Part shown: piece after piece, positions 23,590 to 32,336 of the stretch
Layout: each line of letters starts with the position of its first letter
Position numbering within the stretch: the first letter of the stretch is position 1
Source: Pisolithus tinctorius
Taxonomy: Eukaryota; Basidiomycota; Agaricomycetes; Boletales; Pisolithaceae
NCBI GenBank assembly: GCA_024663395.1
Contig: JANFAH010000019.1
Span: 248,001-312,000, forward strand
Reading direction: 5' to 3'
Length of the DNA stretch: 64,000 bases
The notes under the pieces: generated by a model
What the model saw: the letters and a program-made list of their open reading frames with translations, nothing else
The model's database searches: none
Told to the model about the DNA's origin: nothing
Position numbers and translations under genes: made by a program

Positions 23590-25370
23590 TCAGAGTCTGG
23601 AGTGACAGTGTCCTCTACAGAACAGAAGTGAAGCCTGGTGGGAACCATCAGCGGGCTCCTCTTGAATGATAACTGGATCTGGGGACGGGGGAGAGGGAGT
23701 CTGAGGTGGAGCAGTAATGCCATTAGAAAGTACGTGTGAAGCAGGTAGACTCGAGTTAGATGGCAGGTCTGGAGGTGGAGATGCATTGCTCTGAGTGGGA
23801 GATGCCTGTGGGAGTAGACGAGGATAGAACCTGACATAGGCAGAACCTTCAAGCTCATGGTAATGCTCAAGTGGGGCAGGAACCTGTCGAACTAAGCGAA
23901 CATCAAGCATAAGGAAGTCTTGGAAGTAGACTCCTGACTCATCAGTACCTCTTTCTCCAGCAAGTGCATGGTTTGAGTCGAGATAAAGGGAGGACAGATG
24001 GGGAGTGCGATGAGCAAGGCTAGTAAGAAGCAAGACAAGTGACTGGCGCTCTTCTCTTCTGATCTGGCGACGAATCTGGGCAAGGGTAGGATTATCCTCC
24101 AATCCACTCACACCAGTGGACTGTAACTCCTGGGTAAGCTGACCAACAAACTCCGAAGGAAAGGGACTGGTAGGAGGTGGGAATGCTTGGACTGGAATGG
24201 GATGGAACACAGGAAAGGCTGAGGCAACATCAAACCCATCTGGGGGTGATTCAGGATACAGCAGAGTAGAATCAAGTGACTGAGGGGGTGACTGCGAAGT
24301 TGACGGGGGTGGAGCGAAGACAATGGGTGAAACATGATGAGGGGTACCAACTGCTACATCTCTCATAGGTTCATCGGCTTCTTGCTGAGAATGGACAGGC
24401 TCTAGAGTCGCCATAAGAGTATCTGCAACAGACCCAAGCTGGCCTTCAGTAACACACATCTCCAGGGGGCGATCTGAATCAGCTCCAAAGACAACATAAG
24501 TTCCAGACTCTCTTTCAACAATGCTAACCGAGTTCCCAAGGGCCCAAGGACGACCAAGGAGGAGATCAAAGCCTGCATTAGTGTCTGGGGCGACGAATAG
24601 ATTGGTCCAAGTCCTGGCAGCACCACAGAAGAGAGGAACATCTTGAACTAGACCCTTCAGAGTAGAGATACCTCCTTTTGCATCTCGCATATTGATGGTC
24701 TGTGACATATTGATGGGCATGCGAATGACTGACTGGGCTATACCAGCACGAACAACATTGAGGGTAGATCCAGAGTCAATGACACCTGTTACACGACGCC
24801 CATTGCAAGTCAGATTGATAGTGATGAGGGGGCTAGAAGTCAAGGCCAAGTAGGAGGATGCAGGAGGAGTTCCTTCAACAGCAGTAACAGATTTGACAGG
24901 CTGAGCCAGGGGCTGTCTCTTGAATCGCATAAGCTCCTGAAGGTGCTGAGAAACATCCCTAGATGATCCAATGACCTCCCCAACAGATACAGTCAAGGGA
25001 GTAGAAAGAATGCGCTCTACAATGGCTTTAGAGTTGGCAGACTGCGAAAGCGATGAAGACAGGGAAGTGGTAGGAGGGGGCTTGGATTTCTTAGACCTGT
25101 CTGCAAAATCAGTGGCTTGACCAGATGGCTTTGGGACAGTGGCATCTTCCATGATGGCATCGTCTCTAGTTCCATCGAAGACAGTGGGATGGACATCTAC
25201 TGGCACAAAGGCAGGGGCAAGTGGTACTTTCTGTGGAGCAGGGATGGATGCAGAGGATGAGGGCTTTGGTTCTTGAGTCTCTTTCTCCTTGCCATGCAAA
25301 CGAGGTGGGACAAGGACACTGTCAAAGACAGCCTTTCTCTTTGGTAACCTTGTTAGAGCGATCCACAGCA
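23590..25370 (-). CDS. Element B Gag C-terminus and aspartic protease
   Basis: The frame is open from 25818 to 23590 and overlaps the gag frame; the region that looks like real coding starts near 25370. Near 24.77 kb it has VTGVIDSGSTLNVV, a retropepsin-type DSG active site, followed by the FDLLLGRPW block typical of LTR-retroelement proteases. Upstream lies a linker rich in S, P and K. Downstream is a low-complexity region leading toward pol. It lies +1 relative to gag: the gag stop is in the context CTT-TGA-C at about 25322-25328, and the protease frame continues through it. Confidence 0.75.
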
Positions 25371-26695
25371 GCAACAAGGGGTTCTTCTTCCAACTCATAA
25401 ATCTCGGCACTAGACTCTTCTTCGGCCTCTTCATGGATAACAAAGCGAACTGCATTGGCAGGCTGAGCAGCAGCTTTAGTGCGCTCATAGGCTTGCAGGA
25501 TAGTCTCTTCTCCATTGCGATAGATGCGCTGTCCATTGGGGTAGATGACTCGATGGTTTTCATCACGTGCCAAAGAACCCTTCTGAATGAGATCATTAAT
25601 GGCCTGGCAACTCTCAACACCATGGCCTTCAACACCACAACCATAACAAGTGATGGTCCTCCTAGCAGGACGGGTCTGGGATGAGGAAGTAGCAGCAGGG
25701 GCAGTGGATGCAGGAGTAGATGCAGGAGCAGGACGAAGGGAAGGAGCATGAAGCACCTTTGCAGCATCAGGATCCATCTTGATAGCATGATAGTAGAGGA
25801 GGGAGTAGTCTGGGTCACTGAGTGACATGCGAGAGAGGGACTTGATTAGGGTCTCAACCTCATCTTGTTTGCGAGCAGTAGGACCTTCTTTCTCCAAATT
25901 TTCAAGGTTTCTTCTGGCTTCATGGGAAGGGAGCAGAGGGCGAACACTGTCATCTCTTCCATCTGAGCGATGAGAAGCACTAGGCTGGGCCTGAGGAGCA
26001 GGGGCAGGACGAGGGCCAAGGAAGTCAAGGTCATCTGCATCAAAGCGATCATGGCGAAGGACCTCTTCAGCTGACTGGCATACATCATCATAGGGGAATG
26101 GCCTGCTGATGTCAAGGTTGGGATCCTTTGTCCTGAGATGAGTTTCAACCAAGCCACGAAAGACTGGGGACAAACCAGCCCAGAAGTAGCGATTATATTC
26201 ATCAACTGATATCCTTCCTTTATTCTTCAACCAACCTCCAATGCGAATGAAGCCACGGTTGTAAGCCCTAAAGTCTTGAAGTGTCATAATGGGCTGCATC
26301 CTAGACTCCAAAGCAAAGCTCTTGAGATGCCTTTCAAAGAACCTTTCGTCTGATAGATCAGCATCAAAGTACTTGAGGAGATCAGCCTTCAAGTTAGCCC
26401 AATCAGGAGTGTAGTAGTGAGCCATTCCTTCGATAATCTCCCTAACACGAGCATTGCAGTACTGGAGGATTGATTCGACCATTTCCTGGTCAGAAGTGAC
26501 ATTGTGGTAGGCACAGAGGCGTTCATAGTGGTCCAAGAAGGAGCGAACATGGGTATGGTCTCCTTGGAATAATTCAGGGGCAGACTTCATGCCAAGCAAG
26601 GGCATAGTGAGAACAGAGCGAGCAGGGGGAGCAGCCATAGCCACTGGAATTGCTGATGATGTAGGAGGATAGATAGTGGGGATGGTGGATGACAT
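25322..26695 (-). CDS. Element B Gag
   Basis: A 457-codon frame starts at an ATG about 100 nt after the primer-binding site. The protein has a capsid-like middle (FLDHYERLCAYHNV, YYTPDWANLKADLLKYFDA) and a zinc knuckle CYGCGVEGHGVESC (C-X2-C-X4-H-X4-C) near residue 353, followed by an acidic EEAEEESSAEIYELEEE stretch. Gag forms the particle that packages the element RNA. The frame is intact to a TGA at the protease overlap. Confidence 0.85.
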   Translation of the reverse strand: MSSTIPTIYPPTSSAIPVAMAAPPARSVLTMPLLGMKSAPELFQGDHTHVRSFLDHYERLCAYHNVTSDQEMVESILQYCNARVREIIEGMAHYYTPDWANLKADLLKYFDADLSDERFFERHLKSFALESRMQPIMTLQDFRAYNRGFIRIGGWLKNKGRISVDEYNRYFWAGLSPVFRGLVETHLRTKDPNLDISRPFPYDDVCQSAEEVLRHDRFDADDLDFLGPRPAPAPQAQPSASHRSDGRDDSVRPLLPSHEARRNLENLEKEGPTARKQDEVETLIKSLSRMSLSDPDYSLLYYHAIKMDPDAAKVLHAPSLRPAPASTPASTAPAATSSSQTRPARRTITCYGCGVEGHGVESCQAINDLIQKGSLARDENHRVIYPNGQRIYRNGEETILQAYERTKAAAQPANAVRFVIHEEAEEESSAEIYELEEEPLVAAVDRSNKVTKEKGCL

Positions 26696-26776
26696 AGTAA
26701 TGAGATATCAAGTGGTTTCTTAGAGACAAGTTTCAACAGGCTGAGTGAGCAGGGTTCTTGATCCAGGAATAACCAC

Positions 26777-26794
26777 CCCTCGCGGTGGGCTCCA
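26777..26794 (-). promoter_or_regulatory. Primer-binding site, element B
   Basis: Two bases after the 5' LTR on the minus strand lies TGGAGCCCACCGCGAGGG. It begins with the TGG that pairs with a tRNA CCA end. The same 18 bases stand two bases after the 5' LTR of element A. I cannot name the primer tRNA. Confidence 0.8.
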
Positions 26795-26796
26795 GA

Positions 26797-28654
26797 TGTG
26801 AGTCAAAGTGTGGAAAGGCAGTGGGAACCAACCAAAACCAACACAAAAGACAAAAGTAGAGCGAGTGGTGGTGTGCCTCCGCGGAACCTGGAGGGCAGAA
26901 ACCTGAATGTGGGGGGGGGACTTCAAGTAGAGGTGCTCCTGGCGCAAGTCGATGACGAGTTACGCAGGAGAGGATGAATGAATGCCGATTGAGAAGGGGA
27001 CGCTGAACAGAGCGAAGGTGTTCAGCCGAAAGGCACTTCAAGTAATGGACTTCAAGTAAATGTGCTCCTTGCACAAGTCGATGACGAGTTATGCAGGAGT
27101 GGGAGGATGACTAAGCAAGACTTGCTGACTAAGTGGGGATGGAGCTTCAGATAATGGTGGTAGATAGACTCTTCCGAATGAGCCTCAACTACCAAGGATA
27201 TGAATGATGACAGATAGACCCCTTCGTGGAGCCTCAACTGTCGACGATGAGATAGGCACTGAACTGATTGCTGGACTGCTTCTTGATCGATTCTGATTTG
27301 ATTCTGGGTAGCTAAGTACATGGGGGTTTATATACTGAGGGGGGAGCACTGCTTGTGACAAACAAGGCACAAACACTTGGTAAGTAATGAGTAAGGACTG
27401 AGTAATCATGATGAGTAAGCGAGAAATAAAAGGTAAGCAAGCAAAGAGGATTGGTAAGTATTGGCAATGAACGAGTCAAGGATAGTCAAAATATCACAAA
27501 ATGAGTCAAATAGAATCAGAAACTGAGTAAGCGCACTGATATCACATTAGGGGGTGGCGATGCAAGTCAGATCTCGGCAGAGACATCTCTAGATCCAAAG
27601 ACGGCATGACAGATGGACGGTGTTTCCAGATAGGGAAGTATTAATTCCAGAATTGAAGGGCATGAGTCAGGTGTCAAAGGGGGCTAGGGCATTGGGGGTC
27701 TGTGGGGCAATGAGAGCATACGCGATCGTGTCTCCCACCCTTCCATCCTCTCAGCGAAGTTAGCAAAAACTTTATGGACGGGGCTCTGACGGAGGAGGAG
27801 GAGAAGGGGGGATGTCTTCTGCTGGATCTTGCAGTAAGAAGGCAAGATGCATGTCATACTCGTCATGAATGCGATCAGGGAGGCTGGAGGACAGTAGATT
27901 ATACTGCAGCTGTCGCAATGCGGGAAGAATGATGGACGAGACTGGAATAAAGACGGTGCAGGGAGCAGGGAGGAACGATCCATATGCTTCATCAAGAGGG
28001 GAGACTGAAACAACCACATAAGACCTTTCTAACCGAGTGACAGACCTGAGGCGACCAAAGAATGTCCTTCTGGAAGTCATACTGACAAGGAGAGCACGCT
28101 GACCAAGCTGCATGGGATGGGATGGGGCTGACAACGATGGGATGAACCAGGGGGCTTCAGGATGGAAGCTGGTGGGAACACCTGGCAGATATACGTAGCC
28201 ATTGTCTCTGGCAAATGAGACGAGCGAGATGACTGACAAAGAGGTGGCCATGATTGATGGACTTTGTGAAATGAGCGTCTGATGGATGGAGTGCTGTAGA
28301 AACGCGTAGGGTGCGAGGATCCTCTCCAAATTTGGAAGGAAGAATCGTGGGGCTGAGGACTTTAAGCGAGCATGCAAACCGAGTTGATATCTTTGGAAAC
28401 GGCGGAGATATGATGGAAACCGGAATGCCGTACACGGGCGCTAAAAACTTTTAATGCGCGCTTAACTCGCTTCCTCTTTTCTCTTTAGCACTGACGACTC
28501 GTTCTTGTGCGAAGGATGACTGTTCACGTCCAACAGTCTTTCTACGCATGAGGCCTTTAGTCTTCATCTGCATGCACGGGCATTGTGCGCAACTCGTCAA
28601 CGAGTTAGGCAGAGTCAGCTGTAACCATGTCCACAACACCTTTGGTGTGTGACA
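26797..28654 (-). repeat. Element B 5' LTR
   Basis: It runs from 28654 (TGTCACACACC, minus strand) to 26797 (GACTCACA), 1858 bp, which is long for a fungal Ty3/gypsy LTR. It has a TATATAA-type box near 27327-27334. Palindromes are at 26936-26970, 27065-27099 and 28586-28610. The LTR contains a sense-strand open frame (27772-28251). The GCGG duplication follows at 28655. Confidence 0.9.
27772..28251 (-). CDS. Open frame inside the LTR, unknown protein
   Basis: An ATG at 28251 opens 159 codons in the element's sense orientation (MATSLSVISLVSFARDNG at the start). The same peptide is recognisable in the other LTRs of the family (for example 11901-12122, and in pieces at 13474-14001 and 18069-18808). 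It also appears in the old LTR at 61464-61806, where runs such as VPTSFHPEA and VSMTSRRTFFG survive despite heavy DNA divergence. Here the last dozen residues (PPSPPPP) seem shifted relative to copies that continue HEVFVNFAERMEGWETR. I do not recognise a domain. It may be a protein encoded by the LTR or merely a conserved LTR sequence that happens to be open. Confidence 0.4.
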   Translation of the reverse strand: MATSLSVISLVSFARDNGYVYLPGVPTSFHPEAPWFIPSLSAPSHPMQLGQRALLVSMTSRRTFFGRLRSVTRLERSYVVVSVSPLDEAYGSFLPAPCTVFIPVSSIILPALRQLQYNLLSSSLPDRIHDEYDMHLAFLLQDPAEDIPPSPPPPSEPRP

Positions 28655-28818
28655 GCGGTAGCTTCGCATTGTCTCAGGGCGCATCGAGTGGATCAATGGT
28701 GAGGGCATGTAGCAATAAAATAGTTTTACAAACCCATTTTCGTGTTGATCCTCGGAGGGCCATTTTGTACCAGCTAGGACGGAAAAGGTGAATGGATGGA
28801 TCTAAGCTGGCGGTACGG
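28655..28818. other. Spacer between elements B and A
   Basis: This 164-bp host or older-repeat segment is bounded by the GCGG duplication of element B and the ACGG duplication of element A (28815-28818). No gene or repeat was recognised. Confidence 0.6.
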
Positions 28819-29471
28819 TGTGAGGAATCCGCATTCCCTGGACGCGTAAGCCCCTATCATTAACCGTTCCGTGACTACTGTTACGTCCGCTCCCCTCTCG
28901 CGTTCACCGTTGTTCACGCGCTACCTTCCCGCGCCCTCGCTCCCTCTCGCGCAATGCTATACCCGCGGCCGCTGTGCTCCGGTTGTTGTTTTTCCTCGGA
29001 CTCTTTCTTTTATCACGGTCCCTATTCCTTTAGTGCTTGTAGTATACCCTCGGCCTCTGTTTGGCCTGTCTTCTGCGTACGCGCTGTCGCGCGGCTTTCC
29101 TTTACTGTACCCTGTCTTACTTAGGTTCCGGGTTTGTCCGGACTATAAAACCCTGTACTTAGGTACAGAATGATACCTTTTGGCACTCGGAGGTCACCAC
29201 GAGTTTCTTTTCCACTTTGTCTACACCGCACATCTCGCATTCCGCCGCGCACGAACCACGTATACCGCTCGCACCGCTCGCATCGCCAGTACTATTCCGC
29301 GGACCACGCCGCGCACGTCACGAAACACTACCGCTACGAAGCGCTGGGTCTCTCCTTCTAGTCCCGACAGTCCAGGATCCCTTGGGACGAACAATTCGTT
29401 CCCTTCATTTTTTATTGTTGTTATCTAAGCCATCTAGCTCGTGTTATACGGCTACTTGGACTTTTCCTACA
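28819..29471 (+). repeat. Element A 5' LTR
   Basis: It starts TGTGAGGAATCC and ends CCTACA. A TATAAAA box at 29144-29150 is a likely promoter for the genomic RNA. Confidence 0.92.
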
Positions 29472-29473
29472 AC

Positions 29474-29491
29474 TGGAGCCCACCGCGAGGG
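29474..29491 (+). promoter_or_regulatory. Primer-binding site, element A
   Basis: TGGAGCCCACCGCGAGGG starts two bases after the LTR and is identical over 18 bases to the site in element B, although the LTRs of the two elements are unrelated. Confidence 0.85.
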
Positions 29492-30072
29492 ATTCTGCTG
29501 TCGCTTCCAGAAGGTCGCTCAGGCGCACCGCCGAACGCACCGAACTAGAAAATTTACGCCTGCACTTTCGCAATCTCAACCTGTCAGAAGACTCCGACAT
29601 TTTCCGCCCTGTTTCACCCGTAACACCGGATCACGCGCAATTACCCGCTGACATTCCGTGGGTACTACCCGCGATCACCCCTCCTGATATCTCGGCAGAT
29701 CAGATATCCGTCGCGTCGGATCACCTAGATCTCACTGCCCCTGATTTTCCCGGTGGCTTTATCCACTCGACTCCCCGAAGGCCCAAAACCCCGCCATCAC
29801 CTTTAACACCCGTCACATCATCTGATTCATCATCACCGACGCCCTCTTTTTCCCGTCTCTTTGACGCCTCCGAATCTATACCCAGACTCCCAGCTCCATC
29901 CGCCACACTGCCGCGACCACTCACTCGGTCGCAGACCACCCATCAGCCAATTAGTAACCCGCCAACACTTCCGCCCGCTCGCTCGCGCACTATACCAACC
30001 GCTTCGCACCCGCAACCAATACCCGTTCCACCCGTTACCAATCCGGCACCGCCACCACAGGTTAACCCACCA

Positions 30073-31095
30073 ATGGCTAATCCTCAGTTTCAGATGCCGC
30101 TCCGCGGTACACAAAACTCACCTAAATTTAGCGGAGATTCTCCCGCGCAGCTTCCGCGCTACCTCGAAGACATCGACTTCCTCGGTACTCTCGCTGCTCT
30201 TGATGACCGTGGCAAGATCAAAGCCGCAATCCGCTACGCTGACCTCGAAGAAGCCGAGGTCTGGCAAACGCTTCCGGAAGCCGCTCCCGCGGCCGACGAC
30301 TGGGATGCCTTCGTTGTAGCTGTTAAGGGTTTGTACCCTGGCTGCGAGGGTGACGACCGCTACTGCCGTGCAGACTTGCAGTACCTCGTCGAAGAATATC
30401 AGTCCAAGCCTATGCGGAACCAGGATGACCTCGGAGAATACCAGCGGAAATTCGCTAAGATTTCTGCCCTGCTCATTAAAACTAAAAAGCTTGCAGAGAC
30501 GGAACGGGATTCCATGTTCCTGAATGGCTTCCCGAGGGCCATCGCAGATCGTATTCGTCATCGACTCTCTATAGTCCGCACCGACCTCCACCCTGACGAT
30601 CCATACCCACTCGCAGAAGTCGTCAAAGCCGCCAAGTTCCTTCTGACAGGATCCGCTCTTCGTAGCGCGGTACCGACGATGGGTACCGCGGCCTCGCCAG
30701 CTGCACCTCCCTCGTCGGCTTACATGCCGCAAGTGCCACCTGCTGGTACTGTTGTTAAACAGGAATACAACTTCCAGACGCAGCCTCCGCCGCAGCAACG
30801 CAGACCCGGCTGCGGTTTCTGTGCAGACCCCAACCACTGGACAAGGATGTGCGCGCTCGTTGAAGTTTATATCCGTGCCGGTAAGATCACGAGAGGTACA
30901 GACAACCGTCTCTATCTGGCGGACGGGAGCCGAATTCCACGTTTCCCTGAATGTAACTCACTGAGAGAGGCTGTTGACCGCGTCATGGCTGACAGAGACC
31001 AGGCCAGCGCGCATGCTGCGACTCCTGCCGCTCCGCGCAACGCGGCCCGCGCAAGGCACCGCCAACCTCTTCTGCGTTGCTCATCCCGAAATTGA
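30073..31095 (+). CDS. Element A Gag
   Basis: An ATG at 30073 opens a 340-codon frame. It has a capsid-like region (FSGDSPAQLPRYLEDIDF, then YLVEEYQSKPMRNQDDLGEYQRKF) and a zinc knuckle CGFCADPNHWTRMC (C-X2-C-X4-H-X4-C) near residues 247-260. The last 15-20 residues look out of frame: Gag-like sequence continues in the +1 frame (LFCVAHPEIDVQLEIQPSAF, from about 31065). Either a frameshift mutation, a sequence error or recoding is involved. A 5' leader of about 580 nt precedes the ATG and is open in part. Confidence 0.85.
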   Translation: MANPQFQMPLRGTQNSPKFSGDSPAQLPRYLEDIDFLGTLAALDDRGKIKAAIRYADLEEAEVWQTLPEAAPAADDWDAFVVAVKGLYPGCEGDDRYCRADLQYLVEEYQSKPMRNQDDLGEYQRKFAKISALLIKTKKLAETERDSMFLNGFPRAIADRIRHRLSIVRTDLHPDDPYPLAEVVKAAKFLLTGSALRSAVPTMGTAASPAAPPSSAYMPQVPPAGTVVKQEYNFQTQPPPQQRRPGCGFCADPNHWTRMCALVEVYIRAGKITRGTDNRLYLADGSRIPRFPECNSLREAVDRVMADRDQASAHAATPAAPRNAARARHRQPLLRCSSRN

Positions 31096-31190
31096 CGTGC
31101 AGTTGGAGATCCAGCCTTCTGCCTTCTTAAACACCGTCCAAGATGCCGATGAACCTGTCGCAGACTTAGCTGACCCTGACTTCCAAGCAT

Positions 31191-32336
31191 ATGTCGCTCA
31201 AGCTTGGGCTACCTACCAAGCGGATAAAGGTAACAAGGGAGCAGTCATTCCCCGCGGAAAGAAAGCCCGCTTCGACGGAGTTGAGATCTCAGCTCGACCC
31301 GCGGCACGTCCTGCCAACCCCCCACGAGTCGACCCGCGCGCAGCCACTGTTGAAGAGGAAATCATTTCCCCTGGTGTTCAAAGTTCGCGTGCCGCTCGCA
31401 AGGCATCCGAGCCCTCCACACCTGCACCAACATCTACCGCTACGAAACCATATGTTCCTCCGACTAATCCGGCTCCAACGCCCGCGCGCAAGGACCCCCG
31501 TTCCCGCGGCAGTTGTTCCGTCACAGACACCGTACCCAGCAGCTCGCAATCAAAACCAGTACCGTTACTCGTTCCCTCTCGAAGACGAAGCCGCCCCCAA
31601 GCGTATCGTGGAGCGGGTACTCGAAACCAGCGTTGCCATGCCAGTCAAAGAATTATTTGCAGTTGCCCCAGAGTTTCGCAAACAGTTCAGAGACATCACC
31701 ATGGCGAAACGCGTCACCACAAACGAGATTGAGGTAGTTCGTAGCGACGATGAAGAAGGAGTACAAGTAAATGAACTGACCGGCCGCGATCCTCAAAGAA
31801 CCGCGCGCGAATACGGAGACCGCGTTATCCGCGGTGACGACGGCTCCATCGTAGCTCACCACACTCTGCCGCTCCGCTGCCTCGAAGCCAAGGTCCCTGG
31901 GACCGACGTCACCATCAACTGCGTACTAGATTCCGGTTCGGAAATCGTCGCCATGCCCAGGCGCGTTTGGGAAAAGATCGGGCTTCCATTGCGCTGCGAT
32001 CATCTCATGACTATGACGTCTGCTAACATGTCTAAAGACACTACTGTAGGCGTACTAGAGAACCTGAAACTCGACTTCGGCGCTGGGCCAGTCATGCTCC
32101 AGGTTCAAGTAATTGAGCATGCCAACTTCGACATGCTCCTCGGACGTCCGTTCATTTGCCTTATGAGTGCGGTAACAAACGACTATCCCGACGGCGGACA
32201 GCGGATCACTCTCCGAGACCCGAACGACGGCCGCGAGTACACTTTGCCCACGCGCCCGTGGCGCGAGGGCTGTCCGCGCTGCAAGTGCGGCAAGCACTGC
32301 CATAGCCACCAAAGTATAGTCGAATGGGGTTTTTGA
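31191..32336 (+). CDS. Element A Gag C-terminus and protease
   Basis: The protease-bearing frame has a YRYSFPLEDE segment (about 31.57 kb), an APEFRKQFRDIT segment, VTINCVLDSGSEIVAM with the DSG retropepsin site near 31.93 kb, and the FDMLLGRPF block near 32.13 kb. It ends with a Cys/His-rich tail (GCPRCKCGKHCHSH) and a TGA at 32334-32336. The N-terminal part (before about 31500) is real-looking only in another frame (30974-31732), so coding changes frame near a run of C at about 31.49 kb. The pol ATG overlaps the stop. Confidence 0.75.
   Translation: MSLKLGLPTKRIKVTREQSFPAERKPASTELRSQLDPRHVLPTPHESTRAQPLLKRKSFPLVFKVRVPLARHPSPPHLHQHLPLRNHMFLRLIRLQRPRARTPVPAAVVPSQTPYPAARNQNQYRYSFPLEDEAAPKRIVERVLETSVAMPVKELFAVAPEFRKQFRDITMAKRVTTNEIEVVRSDDEEGVQVNELTGRDPQRTAREYGDRVIRGDDGSIVAHHTLPLRCLEAKVPGTDVTINCVLDSGSEIVAMPRRVWEKIGLPLRCDHLMTMTSANMSKDTTVGVLENLKLDFGAGPVMLQVQVIEHANFDMLLGRPFICLMSAVTNDYPDGGQRITLRDPNDGREYTLPTRPWREGCPRCKCGKHCHSHQSIVEWGF

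Larger units (their letters stand above)
10773..28654 (-). mobile_element. Compound Ty3/gypsy insertion (element B)
   Basis: The outer ends are LTR termini (TGTGAGTC at 10773; GTGTGACA ending at 28654) flanked by the same four bases, GCGG, at 10769-10772 and 28655-28658, so the whole block behaves as one insertion. On the minus strand the order is 5' LTR (28654-26797), gag-pro-pol (26796-19027), middle LTR (19026-17212), the 3' part of pol only (17211-14440), and 3' LTR (14439-10773) with an inserted solo LTR. Pol frames are broken in both internal parts. It could arise by unequal recombination between two copies followed by an internal deletion. Confidence 0.8.
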
